64,000 nucleotides of DNA from Daucus carota subsp. sativus (taxonomy: Eukaryota > Streptophyta > Magnoliopsida > Apiales > Apiaceae), in the NCBI RefSeq assembly GCF_001625215.2, contig NC_030381.2:40670689-40734688 (forward strand), in the 5' to 3' direction. Shown here one piece after another: positions 1 through 11,700 of the stretch. Each line of letters begins with the position of its first letter. The stretch's first letter is position 1. A program made the translations under genes and the position numbers. The notes beneath the pieces are model-generated. The model was not told where the DNA came from. It saw only the letters and a program-made list of their open reading frames with translations, and did no database searches.

Positions 1-165
1 TTCTTGCAACAGTTTATTACTAAAGGATTCTTTATATTGATTCAAATTTAGAATCCTAATAAATATTACCCCCTTATATAGCACTTTACTGAACATAACA
101 GCTGGTATACCAGGACTTATCTCACCTAGATCTTCCTAAAATCATTTCTTTGATTTTTTTTCTAG

Positions 166-290
166 GAGTTATGAGCTTGGAAGCTTCCAGTTCCAGGCCA
201 CGAGAGGTAGAAGGACTCCAGATTGATGAAGCATCATTACAGAAGATGTTAAAACTAGAAGAATGTGTAATTGGCGATGTTCCTGTAGGG
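166..290 (+). pseudogene. Orphan copy of HK5 exon 6
   Basis: This stretch matches exon 6 of the downstream HK5 gene (8123-8253). It starts after a tctag acceptor with the same GAGTTATGAG, encodes a V-M-x-L-E-A...R-P-R-E-V...A-S-L-Q-K...D-V-P-V series, and ends at a GTGAGG donor-like sequence. Compared with the true exon it has lost 6 bp in frame and carries many substitutions. No neighbouring HK5 exon (H-box or HATPase) is recognisable on either side within several kb, so it cannot make a kinase by itself. It is most likely a relic of an older duplication of the locus. Both splice sites and the reading frame are retained, so inclusion in an unknown transcript is possible but unsupported. Confidence 0.75.
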
Positions 291-1389
291 GTGAGGGATT
301 TATTCGATTCCAGTCCATTTATAATAATGTCCATAAAAAAAATTGTCTGTTATATGTCTAATTGTATAATTTGTCTACAAACTATCATTTTCTGTTATAA
401 TGTATACTTTAGTTATGGCCATCTCATCAGAATGAACCCAAATGCAGGTGGCGGTTGGTGGTGCTGCTCTTGTTAGAGGCGGTGGGGTAGTTACTGTGGA
501 AGTGGTTTCAGCCGAGGAAACAAAACCATAGAAAGAGGAATGTTAAAATGAAAATTCGGGATGCTCACTCTTTGATTAATACTAGTACCTAGAACTTCTC
601 TGTGGATCTAATGAAGAAACAAGATGAAATAACTTGTACTTTTTTGTATTATTAAATATCAACTTCAGTCATGGTTTGGGATAAAGAAACAACATAACTT
701 CAGTGGACGGTTAATCGGTTATGGTATTTACAGGATTGCAGTTGGTAAACTTATCTAATTTGTAATTGCTGAATGGATTGGTTATCAATATGATTTGTTG
801 TCCAAGTACCAAACCAATGTTTGTAGCATTATCGTCAGAGTTGATTCAACTCGAATTCATGCATAGATCTGAATTAATTTTAACGCTTCCCTCAATTTTG
901 ACTTTGAGCATCTTGAACATGGTCAGATAAAATAATAGAAAATATTGATAATGTAACGTGTACCGGCTATACTTGTTATATTTTTAAAATTTTAAAATAA
1001 TTATTAAAATATGTATTTATTTTAAATTTTAAAATAAGCTACATCGTTTATGTGAAAAAATAAAATTCTAAATTCTAAATCTAAATACATATTTTAAAAA
1101 ATATTTGAAATTTATTTACATCGTTGTGTGTGTTCGAAAATAATTTCAAAAATATAATACACAAACTTTAAGAGGTCACATGGGTAAAGTTGCCGTTGGA
1201 AATTAATATACACACGGTTACCTTTCAAACAGTTAAAGTTAACGGTTCAGATTTGTGAGTCAGGTTTACAAACTGAAAGGTAATTGAAACTTGGGGTTAC
1301 AAACTACCACGTTTCAAAATGTGGGGTCTGAATTTGTTGATGAGTCAAAATCTGGGGTTACAAAGTGCAATATACTCTTATAAAATATA
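291..1389. other. Intergenic, no gene recognised
   Basis: AT-rich sequence after the orphan exon. A short open stretch to 476 is only read-through from that exon. I see no conserved domain, RNA gene or clear transposon terminus. Confidence 0.5.
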
Positions 1390-1635
1390 CATCCTCCGTT
1401 CCAAAATCTTTTATTTTATTTGACTTTTTTTTGTCAAGTTGATCAAATATTACATATAAAAATATAAATAAAGATGTACTTAGAATTAATACCACTATAA
1501 AGTACATTTCATCTATATAAATATAAAATTTCCAAACTGCGTAAATTATAAAAGAATAAAAAATATAAAATAATTAAATTTGATCAATTATATTAAAAAA
1601 ATCAAATAAGATAAAAGGATTTGCGACGCTGAGAG
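1390..1635. mobile_element. Stowaway-like MITE (degenerate)
   Basis: The left end carries CCTCCGTTCC followed by a stretch that is repeated inverted near 1580-1625 (the ...TTTTAT.TTATTTGA.TTTTT arm). TA precedes the left end. This fits a decayed Tc1/mariner-type Stowaway element about 246 bp long. The right terminus is eroded, so that boundary is approximate. Confidence 0.55.
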
Positions 1636-2034
1636 CATATGCTAAGAAATGATGCTGATGTGTTTAGAGGTTCGCATGACAGACGGAAACTCGGAAAGCG
1701 TCATTCCATGCTGAAAATAAAAAGAAAAATAAAATGCGGAAGGGTTTAAAATTTGAGCAGAGTAAACGAACATGCAATAGCTGAAGAGCATAAGTAGTTT
1801 TTTTTTGTGTGAGTTACATTTCGTAGATGAGTCGAGATACAATAACCACTACAAGGAATTTTCTTCATCCAAAAAAATATTATCATCTAATCGAAAGACA
1901 TGCAAGATATCTCTGGATGTCTTGATAATAATATTTTAAGACCTGAGGAAAAAAAAATTCATAAAAATGTCTATCAAAGATCTTAAAGACACAAACAAAA
2001 CAAGAAGAAAATAAGTTCATATATAAAAATTATA

Positions 2035-2695
2035 CTCCCTCAGTCCCACCGGATTGTATACAGTTTTCTTACATACCAAAAACAATAATTTTTATAATAT
2101 AAAAATTTAACAACACGCACTACCTTCTTCCACTACACCCACTTTAGAGCAAGTCCAACACTATGCTAAGGGGTTCCCTAAAAATATTATAAAATAATAT
2201 GTCTTAGTGATTTAGCACAAGATTTAGCACATGAGCTCCAATAGTACTCCCTATATTCATTCCCTATTATTATAATAATATTAAATTTAAACAACTTTTG
2301 TGTGGAGGAGAGAGGGAAATGATGTGGAGAAGAGAGAGAAATGAATATTTTAATGATAAAAATAGTTTAGGAGTGGCTAGCATATTCTAAAAATAGGGAA
2401 GGGGAAGCTTGTGCTAGTGATTTAGCACATCACTAGCATAGTGTTGGAGTGCAATTTTATCCCATATTCCCTATTTTTGGATTTAAGACTTGATTTAGCA
2501 CATCTATTGGACTTGCTCTTATACATTAAATATTAGTAGGTCTTACCATTTCACTCACACTATACTCATTTTACATATTAAATATTAATGATTCCTACCA
2601 CTTCACCCATTTTTCTTATTTTTTCACTAAATTACACTTGTTCTTAACCTCCGTGCCACTCTTCATATGTATACCAATCAATGGGACGAAGAGAG
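2035..2695. mobile_element. Stowaway MITE, host of a nested insertion
   Basis: Left end CTCCCTCAGTCCCAC and right end GGGACGAAGAGAG form terminal inverted repeats that extend inward to a GTATAC motif on both sides. TA flanks both ends (2033-2034 and 2696-2697). The length of about 660 bp is inflated by a second element at 2147-2518. Without it the Stowaway copy is about 290 bp. Confidence 0.8.
2147..2518. mobile_element. PIF/Harbinger-type MITE nested in Stowaway
   Basis: Perfect terminal inverted repeats GAGCAAGTCCAA / TTGGACTTGCTC bound a 372-bp element flanked by TTA on both sides (2144-2146 and 2519-2521). The 3-bp TTA duplication and this type of terminus fit the PIF/Harbinger superfamily. 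It lies inside the Stowaway element at 2035-2695, so it is the younger insertion. Related termini occur at 12387-12739 and 41364-41741. Confidence 0.8.
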
Positions 2696-3290
2696 TATAC
2701 ATTATACAAGTTATAAAGGAAAATATATCCAAAAATAAATTATTTCTAAAAGTGTGTGTATTTATTTTATAAGGGGAAAAAGAAATCTCAAGCAAAGGAG
2801 GATCTTTAGTTAGACACTAAAGTAACTAAAACATAAATGTTCAAATCTCTTGCATGATAATTATTCTTTATGAAAATTTAGTAATTTTATGGTGATCATT
2901 ATTGATGATTTAAATGGTTTAAATTTTAATTGTACCTTGACTGGGGCATATTTGTATCATTCATGATCACAACAAGATAACCGAGAAAAAAAAACGTAGC
3001 TTTTCGCAATAAACAATAATAATGTATATTAGCTACAGAAGAAAAAAAAATGTAAATAGATGATACCATGTCACTAGAAATCCATATGCACGATTGAAAC
3101 AGAACTTGTTTCCTACTAAAAAACCCCCTCCTTCCCTTGCCCTAGTGCGAGCGTAAGTATCATCAAGACCAAAAATATCGGTGAAGATGGGAGACTAGAC
3201 CTTGTTTGACTTTTGTGACAAGGTAGAGTTTAATATATATGTTTGAATAATTTTATATTTATTAATAATTATGAAAAATATAATAATAAA

Positions 3291-3705
3291 GAGTTAAGTT
3301 CTGTGGAGACCACTTTTTTTGGAGACCGTGGAGACCGTTTATGTTCTGCAAGTAAAATATGCATAAAAACATTGCAAAACTCATAATTTTGCAAATCATG
3401 TTGTACAAAGATCATTATATCATATAAAATCTTGAATATCATGTATGTTTTGCATGCAGAATATTATAAAATATTTTATCCTGTGAAATATGTTTAGTTT
3501 GCAGAACATTTGTTCAATTTGCTGAACATAGATGTTCTTCAATAATTTTAATAAATTGGTGATATTTATAAAGCTTACTTCACAAAATAATGTATTTGAT
3601 TTGCAAAATTATGTGTTTTGCAATATTTTTATGCAATATTTTACTTGCAGAACATAAGTGGTCTCCACGGTCTCCAAAAAAAGTGGTCTCCATAGAACTT
3701 TACTC
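3291..3705. mobile_element. Mutator-like MITE with 10-bp target duplication
   Basis: Long terminal inverted repeats include GTGGAGACCAC, a T-run, GGAGACCGTGGAGACC and TTCTGCAAGTAAAATAT, repeated inverted at the right end. The element is flanked by TAATAATAAA at 3281-3290 and 3706-3715. A 9-10-bp duplication with long inverted repeats fits a non-autonomous Mutator-like element. No coding capacity is visible. Confidence 0.82.
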
Positions 3706-3715
3706 TAATAATAAA

Positions 3716-4936
3716 AAATAAAAGTGATTTATAAATGATTTATGTTTTATAAGTAATTTTTATCAAAAAAATTTTAAGCATTATTTTATGGGAAAAATAC
3801 TTTTAACTAACTTCTTGTTTTAAGAGCTTGTTTGCCTGAGGTTAAGATCTAGGTTTTAAGTTATTTCTGACTTTAAACTGGAAAGTGTCTATTTGTTTAA
3901 TAAGAGCTTAAATTCGGAAATAAGACAAAAATTAACTTAAAGCCAGGAGTTAGTTTAAGGTATTTTTTGAGTGAGCTAATTTTTTTTTAACTTTATTTTA
4001 GATAAAGATTATCCATAAATCAATTTTATTATTTTTATAATATATTTAAAAACTCATAAGTCATTAATAAATCAAAATTATCCAAATAGACATTTTTAAA
4101 CTCCCAATTTATTATCACATTAAGTCGGACTGACTATAAATCAATTTCTGATAAACAAATATTTTTCAGTTTAATTTAAAAAGAGTTACATAAGTTTTAG
4201 GACATGGACTAGGAGTAGAGTAGTAGAGCGTATACATCACGGGCCCTGGCAATACGTAAACCTCGGAAAAGGGCGGGGAGCAGCCTCATTTGTTTCCCTT
4301 CATTTTAAATTCCCTGCTCCTTGTCTCCTCTCAACTCTCTCTCTATTTCCACATAATTACCCTCCTCTTCCCACATATTATTGTAGTCATCAATAAAAAA
4401 TGATTCCAGTAGTGGCATGATGGCAGCTACTACCCCATTTGCATTATACAAACTACGTCTTATTTATTTCTCCCAATTATATATCCAACGAGAAAAGAGT
4501 AAGTGATGATTATTGTGTAAGACTGTGATGAACAAGAGCGACGAGACGACCGTCCAAGAACATTAACAACAACACTGAAACACACACAACAATATAATAG
4601 TATTATAGTCCGATGCACACCAGATGTTTGTGTTTGTAGCTGGCAGATGAATAAATATATTTGGGTTTTTTTAAGACAAGAAAAGCCACGCATTGAGTAA
4701 TATTTTTCAGCTCCATTGCACATGGCTTCTTGAGTTTCTCCCACATTTTTTTTCTCTTGTCACATGGCTGCTGCTTATGCTTAACCCCTCTCTATTATTT
4801 TTATTCATTGACCCTTAGGATCATTTACTTTCTCATTCTTTTAGATCTACAGTGAAAATACTGCCTGCCCTTGTTGCCTTTTCCTCAGATTCTTCATTCT
4901 TCTTGTTGCAATTTGCTGCCTCAACTTTACTTTAAG
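3716..4936 (+). other. HK5 upstream region
   Basis: Noncoding sequence upstream of HK5. It changes from AT-rich to CT-rich leader-like sequence at about 4300-4935, consistent with a promoter and 5' untranslated exon. No TATA box stands out. The minus-strand open frame at 4460-4744 shows no recognisable domain. Confidence 0.35.
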
Positions 4937-5597
4937 GTGGGTTTTTTTTAATTATTATTTTTGGTTTATTTTCATCATTTCTTCATCAGCAATGCATCTT
5001 TGGTTGATTATTTCATTTGAAACAGTCAACACTTGGGAGGTCTTGATGTTATTGACAATTTTGAGTTTTAGCTGTTGTGCTTGATTTTTTGGTTCCTAAA
5101 AACTGTTTTTCCTAGACTGTTCATTTGATACTTGGTAATGGTAGGGCTTGTTTAATTTCATTTATTTATTCCATTATCTTGTTGTTAGTTGGGAGGTTTT
5201 GAAGTTGCAGTTGATTTAATATGTCAGGGCCTCTGAAAAGATTGTAGGCCTTGAACAGGATATAAGATTGGACTGCTTATCACAGTAATCAGAATATATA
5301 TATGTTTCTTTTTCATATATTTGCTGCACTCGTAAGGATCAAATTGTTATATAGCTATTGTTTTTAATAGTTATATCAAATAGAATTGAATAACAGACGA
5401 TTCTTCTATGATCACCAATTTTAATGCATTTCACATCCATAGGACAGAAATTGCTGGACTCTGTAATTTTGTACGCACCATTATCCTATATGCACTGCTG
5501 ATATCTGTAATTTGGTGACACAATTTTGTTACTTGATTTACAATTTTCGGTTACTAATATCGAGTGTTATATGAACTACTTCTATTTTCTTTTGAAG
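4937..5597 (+). other. Putative 5'-UTR intron of HK5
   Basis: A CTTTAAG|GTGGG donor at 4936/4937 and a TTGAAG|GC acceptor at 5597/5598 bracket T-rich sequence between a pyrimidine-rich leader and the segment just before the HK5 start codon. Plant signalling genes often carry a leader intron. Inferred from splice signals only. Confidence 0.4.
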
Positions 5598-5787
5598 GCT
5601 TTCACTTGATTTGGAACTCTTTGTCGGGAGAGTGAAGCGAGCACTTTTATTGAAGTGCTGGGAACTGATTTTGGAACATCATTTCAACTCCACTTGGTCA
5701 GATGTGCATATTTAGCGGAAGAAGCAATTGTGGTAGCTGTTTAATTTTCACCCTAATCGTTACATAAGAACTACGTTCAACTTTTTT

Positions 5788-8700
5788 ATGGTGGATATGG
5801 ATTGCGAAATGGAGAATGAACACAGTGAAGAAATGGACATGGAAGTCCTATCTTCCATGTGGCCGGAAGATATTAATGAAGAAGGGAAAATGTTTAATTT
5901 AGAGAAGCCAGGAGCAGATCATGATATGTTGGAGGGGGTTAAGTCCAAGGAGGAGCCTGCTGCAGTTGATTTTAATCGTCTTGTTGATCTCACAACCTAT
6001 AGTGAAAAGGGTTCATCACAGTTGTCCAATCTTGTAAAAAGCTGGGAGTATAAACAGGCTAATGCCGTCCGGCTTCTGAGAGAAGAGCTTGATAGCCTTA
6101 GTAAGCAGCAGAAGAAAGTTGAGCTTAAAAAATTAGAAATGATAGAAGAGCACCGATTTGAAGAACATAAATATGGTGGCAATAAGCGTCCTGTGTCTGT
6201 ATTGGATGAGGTCTATGATATCTGGCAAGAAGTTCCTCGGAGAAAAAATGATGTTGTAGTTCATGATCAAAGACCAGAAATAGAGGCAGAGTATGACACT
6301 ATCATATTTTGGAAGCAGCGAGCTATTCATCTGGAGAAATTGTTGGAGGCAAGCATGCAGAGAGAGCAAATAGCGCTGGAGAAGTTGCAGGAGAGCATAC
6401 AAAGTCTAGAAAGGCAGTCATCCCCAGTGGAAGAGTTGTCCCAAGTCTTGAGAAGAGCAGATAATTATTTGCATTTTGTTCTTCAAAATGCACCTGTAGT
6501 CATTGGTCATCAGGTAACATAAGTTGAAATATGTTTAAAATTTCAGTTCTCATATGATAAATAATACTACAGGAAAACTGTATATCAATAGTGCTAAGTA
6601 ACTACACCAATAAGAAAAGCAAAATCCTGTGCATTGTGGTCCAGACTCCAGCTCCAGCGGAGGCTTGGGTGTGTGAAAATTAAGTTTCTGTGGTGGCCCA
6701 TCACTGGAAAAGCAAACGGACACGAGTTTCTTTGCCATATATTTAACCTTGGATTTAGTTCTGTCTCATTGTAAAATTAAATTACTACCACTGGTACGAA
6801 GCCAAGTGTTTGCAATTTTATTGATTATGTTCTGTTTTACAGGATAATGAGTTGCGCTACCGCTTTATCTATAATCATTTTCCAAGTTTAGGAGAAGAGG
6901 TAACTATCAGTTCTTTTAGCTTAATCTGATATCAATATACACACATGTATGTGTCATAAAGTTAATTCTAGTGCATGGATTCAGAATAAATATTATTCCT
7001 AAATCCTAATCTTGGATGAAAGTTCATCGTTGATTATAGTTCTGCACCATTATTGAAATTTTAAAGCTCTAGCTCAAGAATTGACGCAGGCTTTCCTCAA
7101 ATACACTGATTTTTCAGGAAATTATAGGAAAAACCGATGTTGAAATTTTTGCTGGAGGTGGAGTCAAAGAGTCTCAAGACTTTAAACGAGAAGTATTGGA
7201 GCGTGGAGTAGCTGCAAAAAGAGAAATCACATTCGAGACAGAACTGTTTGGGTCAAAGACATTTTTAATATATGTAGAACCTGTGTTCAGCAAAGCTGGA
7301 GAGACTATTGGTGTAAATTATATGGGAATGGATGTTACGGATCAGGTCAGTTTACTTTTATAATGCATTCAATTGTGGTGCTCCCTCAATATTGATTCTT
7401 AATAAAAAATTGTGGTGCTCCCTCAATATTGATTCTTAATAAAAAATTGCCTACATCTACTCACCATATTGTTGATACAATTTATTAATGATTCGATTAA
7501 AGAAAAATCATCCATTTTTAATTTCCTTCCTTTTTCTCTGGAGTCCACATCCCAAGCTATGTTTACTATATGATGGCATACCTACGCCACACCTTCACCT
7601 GTCTCATGACATACCATGATTGTGATCTTAGGTTAGAAAAAGAGAGAGGGTGGCACAACTTCGAGAGGAGATAGCAGTACAAAAGGCCAAGGAGACTGAA
7701 CTTAACAAATCAATCCATATTACAGGTTCGCCTTCTCTAGCTATATAGTTGAAGTTTTGATTAGACCTGTTTCTTCTGAGAAGAAGTTATTCATCTATCC
7801 TATCCATCTTCCTGCAGAGGAAACTATGCGAGCAAAACAAATGCTTGCAACTATGTCACATGAGATAAGATCTCCACTAGCAGGTGTGGTAAGTATGGCT
7901 GAGATCCTTTCAACATCAAAACTTGACAAGGAGCAACGACAACTTTTGAGTGTCATGTTATCTTCTGGAGATTTGGTCCTACAATTGATTAATGACATCC
8001 TTGACCTTTCCAAGGTTGAATCAGGTTTGGAGCTAGATACTTCTCTTGATGGTGTTATCACTCAAAACTAGGATTTATCCTACCTGCATTTATTAATATA
8101 CATTTCTGTAATATATAATTAGGAGTTATGAGGCTGGAAGCTACCAAATTCAGGCCAAGAGAGGTAGTAAAGCATGTACTCCAGACAGCTGCAGCATCAT
8201 TACAGAAGATATTAACATTAGAAGGGCATATAACTGACGATGTTCCTGTGGAGGTGAGAGCTTTAGTGTATCTTATTACTGATAACAGTTATTTACAATA
8301 GAGACAACTAAAAACTCAATCCAGAACATTTTCTTTCTAGTTTACACACCCCATTGGACAATTTATCATCTTGGGTTGAGGGTGATATCACTTGATCATT
8401 GTTTTTATCGCCAACTGGGAACATCAATTTTTTGCTTCTAAATTAACACTTAACAAATCTTATTGACATTTGGTATCATAGTCTAATGTTAAGTACCGTT
8501 GATTTGTAACGTTGAGAAAGTGTATGTATGACATTTAATCTCTGAAGGAGGGAGTCATATTTTAAAAAACAAGGGATTATAAGTTCATTATGTTGTTTCT
8601 TCTGTGGTACAGGGCTGTTCTTTACATTAAAAAACAGTCCTTGCGACCCATATATTTAAGTGTTAGACTGTGAGTAACCCTTGGAGAGGAATGAGTTTGG

Positions 8701-11700
8701 TCTCTTATACGTTTAAAAAGCTCTAGATGTCTAATATTTAAGTAAGTCATATATCAAACTTTTTTAGTCGTCATTCTCAAGCTCTCCCTCAGTTCGCTTA
8801 CATACAATGTTCAAACAAAAAAACTGTTTATTAATAAGAAATAATAGTAATTTAGTTAAAGTGATACACATATTTCACTACTCACAACTCTTATGTGGTG
8901 TTTGGTTGGGGTGAATGAATGTGGAAGGAATGGAATGAAATTTAAACTATATTATGGAAAATTGTTCAAAAATTTCATTCCTTCCCCCATTCCATTCCTT
9001 ACACCCTATACTAGAAGTCATACCCCCAATTTAAGAAAAACTCCCACTAATTCCTATAGCCAATTTCATCTCAAAACTCATCATAACAATTTGCACTCTC
9101 TCATATATTTTTTATCAAAACTTCCCTCCTAATATTTTCTTTTATGTTTACTCATTCCATCCTCCCCAACCAAACACAACATTAACGTTTATTTATCACC
9201 TGTGTTATTTTAGTTCAACACTGACACTGGTTAAGTTTCACATAATCTCATAATTTTTGAATGCATCTTTACTTGTACTTGAATTTGTTATGAAGTATAT
9301 TCATGAATACCCTCAGATGACAGTCTATGAACAGTTAAAACCTACATGTTTGCTTCATTTGATGGATGAAAATGAACTACTTTGTTAGGGTGAATTTTAA
9401 AATTTATTGACCCCGAACATTAGTAAGAGCATTTTATATGATTGTTTATAACTTTTGCAGTAAGTATACCTTAGAGTGTTAATCATTGAATAAAGTAATG
9501 CATAAAATGTTTTCTTTTCTTCAAATTTATATGTTAAATGTAAGTCAGACTGTCTGCAATCTGCGTATATTTCTAAATTTGATATGATCTTCTTTTGTTA
9601 TGGAGGACTACTGAATTATATTTCCAGGATAGTGAAACATTCTATTATTTCGAAAGACATATGTTTCTCATATTCTTATAAATAATACTAGTGTGTAACT
9701 TCTACTTTGAATGCCCTTTCGTTTTGAGTAATATACAGTGTTTGGAAAATACATTTGAAGTGTTTGCATCAATTTCAGGTCATTGGAGATGTTCTACGGA
9801 TTCGTCAAATTCTCACCAACTTGATCAGGTACTGCACATTAAGTTCTCTGGAGTCACTTTTTTATATGTCATATTGTGTTGTTAAGTATATATGTTTCTT
9901 TAAGTAAATTTACATTGTGGTTCTGCTATCTGTACTTCCTTATTAAATTTGATGTAATTTAAATTAATCTCTACATGGATGTAGAAGTTAGGAATCATTT
10001 GCAGATGATGAAATCGATTATGCTGATATTTTAGCCTGAATAATTTCTAGAAGGAACTCATTCAAGGACTTTCTAAACTGCATTGCATACAAATTGCTTA
10101 ATTTTTACAACATTATTACTTAAAATTTTCTCTATCAAATAATGACTACTTCCGACTGCTCTAAGCACTGCATTTCTTCACAGTAATGCTATCAAGTTCA
10201 CTCATGAAGGAAAGGTTGGGATAAAGCTTTATGTTGTAACCGATCCATGTGCTTGTAAGCAAGGAGACTCTCCCAATATTAAATATAAAGAAGAGCAAAG
10301 TGCTCCAGTAAAAGGAAGTCATGATCACAATATCCAATCAACGTCCAAGTGTAGATGCGATCAGAAAGACTTTGATGGACAGAAACAAGGGGAAGTTCCT
10401 TGCCAATGTCGTGCACACAATGACGAAACCAGGACCTCGTTAGAAAATGGAACTTCAACAAATGGAGATAGAGAGGAATACCTTCCTCATGAAACAACAG
10501 TGTGGATACGATGTGATGTACATGACACTGGGATTGGAATACCAGGTACTACTTGCTGGTTTCTTAGCTTTTTATGTAATCCACTACATGCTCAATTGCG
10601 TATGTACTAGATGGTGATTATCACATAGTTTTGTTTGTCCTTATACTTATTTGCTCAATTCTGTAAAAATATAATATATGTTCTGCACACAATAAGTGGC
10701 ATAACTCACCATCTAGAATATTGGTGTAAATTTTCTTAAGTGTTTTTTGCCACCATATAGTGGCAGAGCCAGGCTCCAAATCTAGTAGGGGCCATTTTTT
10801 TTTTCAACCCACATACTTATATAGAGTTGGTTTAGAAGGAAAATTCACATGAATATGAAATATACTGGGGGCATATATGTGGGACCAGCAGAAGAAATAA
10901 CTTTTCTTGAATAGCTTATGGGAACACGTGTCCCCGGGTGCCCTTATGTGGCGCTGCCACTGCCACCATATACACATATTAGATCCAGTATCACTGGTCT
11001 GGCATTCCACTGTGAGTATCTTGATGCTCATGATTAATCATGAGTGGGCATGAGGTTCGTAACAAGAAAGCTCTTTGAATTATACAGTGAAAAATACATT
11101 AATTAGATAGCTTCAGTTGGGAGAGACTGCTGGAACTTAATAGGATTATGTTGAGTGCTAAGATATGTGATTTTATTAAACCGTCCTAATACCCTAGGCT
11201 TTGAGAGAGAGTTGGTTATAAGCACTGTTGTATCAAAGCAGCGGTTCCATGTATCTCATCAGGCTGACAATGCACCTAAGGGGTGTAGCTGGTTTTGGTT
11301 GCTTCTGAGACCTGATTTGTGGATGGGGAGATTGTTGGATTATCCCACATTGCTCTGAGGGGCAAAGTGCCACTTGATAAATGTGGGGGAATTCCTAACC
11401 TAAAGCACTCAACAGCAATAATATTCTCAAATACTAAATTCGAGACATTTAGGTTGCTTATTGTGCCAAATATAGGATACTGGTTATCATTGCTAAAAAC
11501 AGGCTCAAATGAGGGGGAGTATTAAGATATATGATCCATTTAAGCTCATTAGGAATGTCCTTTCAGATGAGGGGAGTGTAAAGACATGTGATCCATTTAA
11601 GCTTTCCACTTAATGCCTCACGTTTAGGTTTTGGATTTATTAAATGGAATAAGGACTTTTAGAATTGGTAAATTATAAGCGAGGACTATGAGATTATCAT

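Noticed and set aside
7757..7817. Extension of the HK5 H-box exon upstream of the AG acceptor
   Set aside because: This is intron 4. The CTGCAG acceptor at 7817 joins exon 4 in frame to give the family's I-T-E-E-T-M-R sequence.
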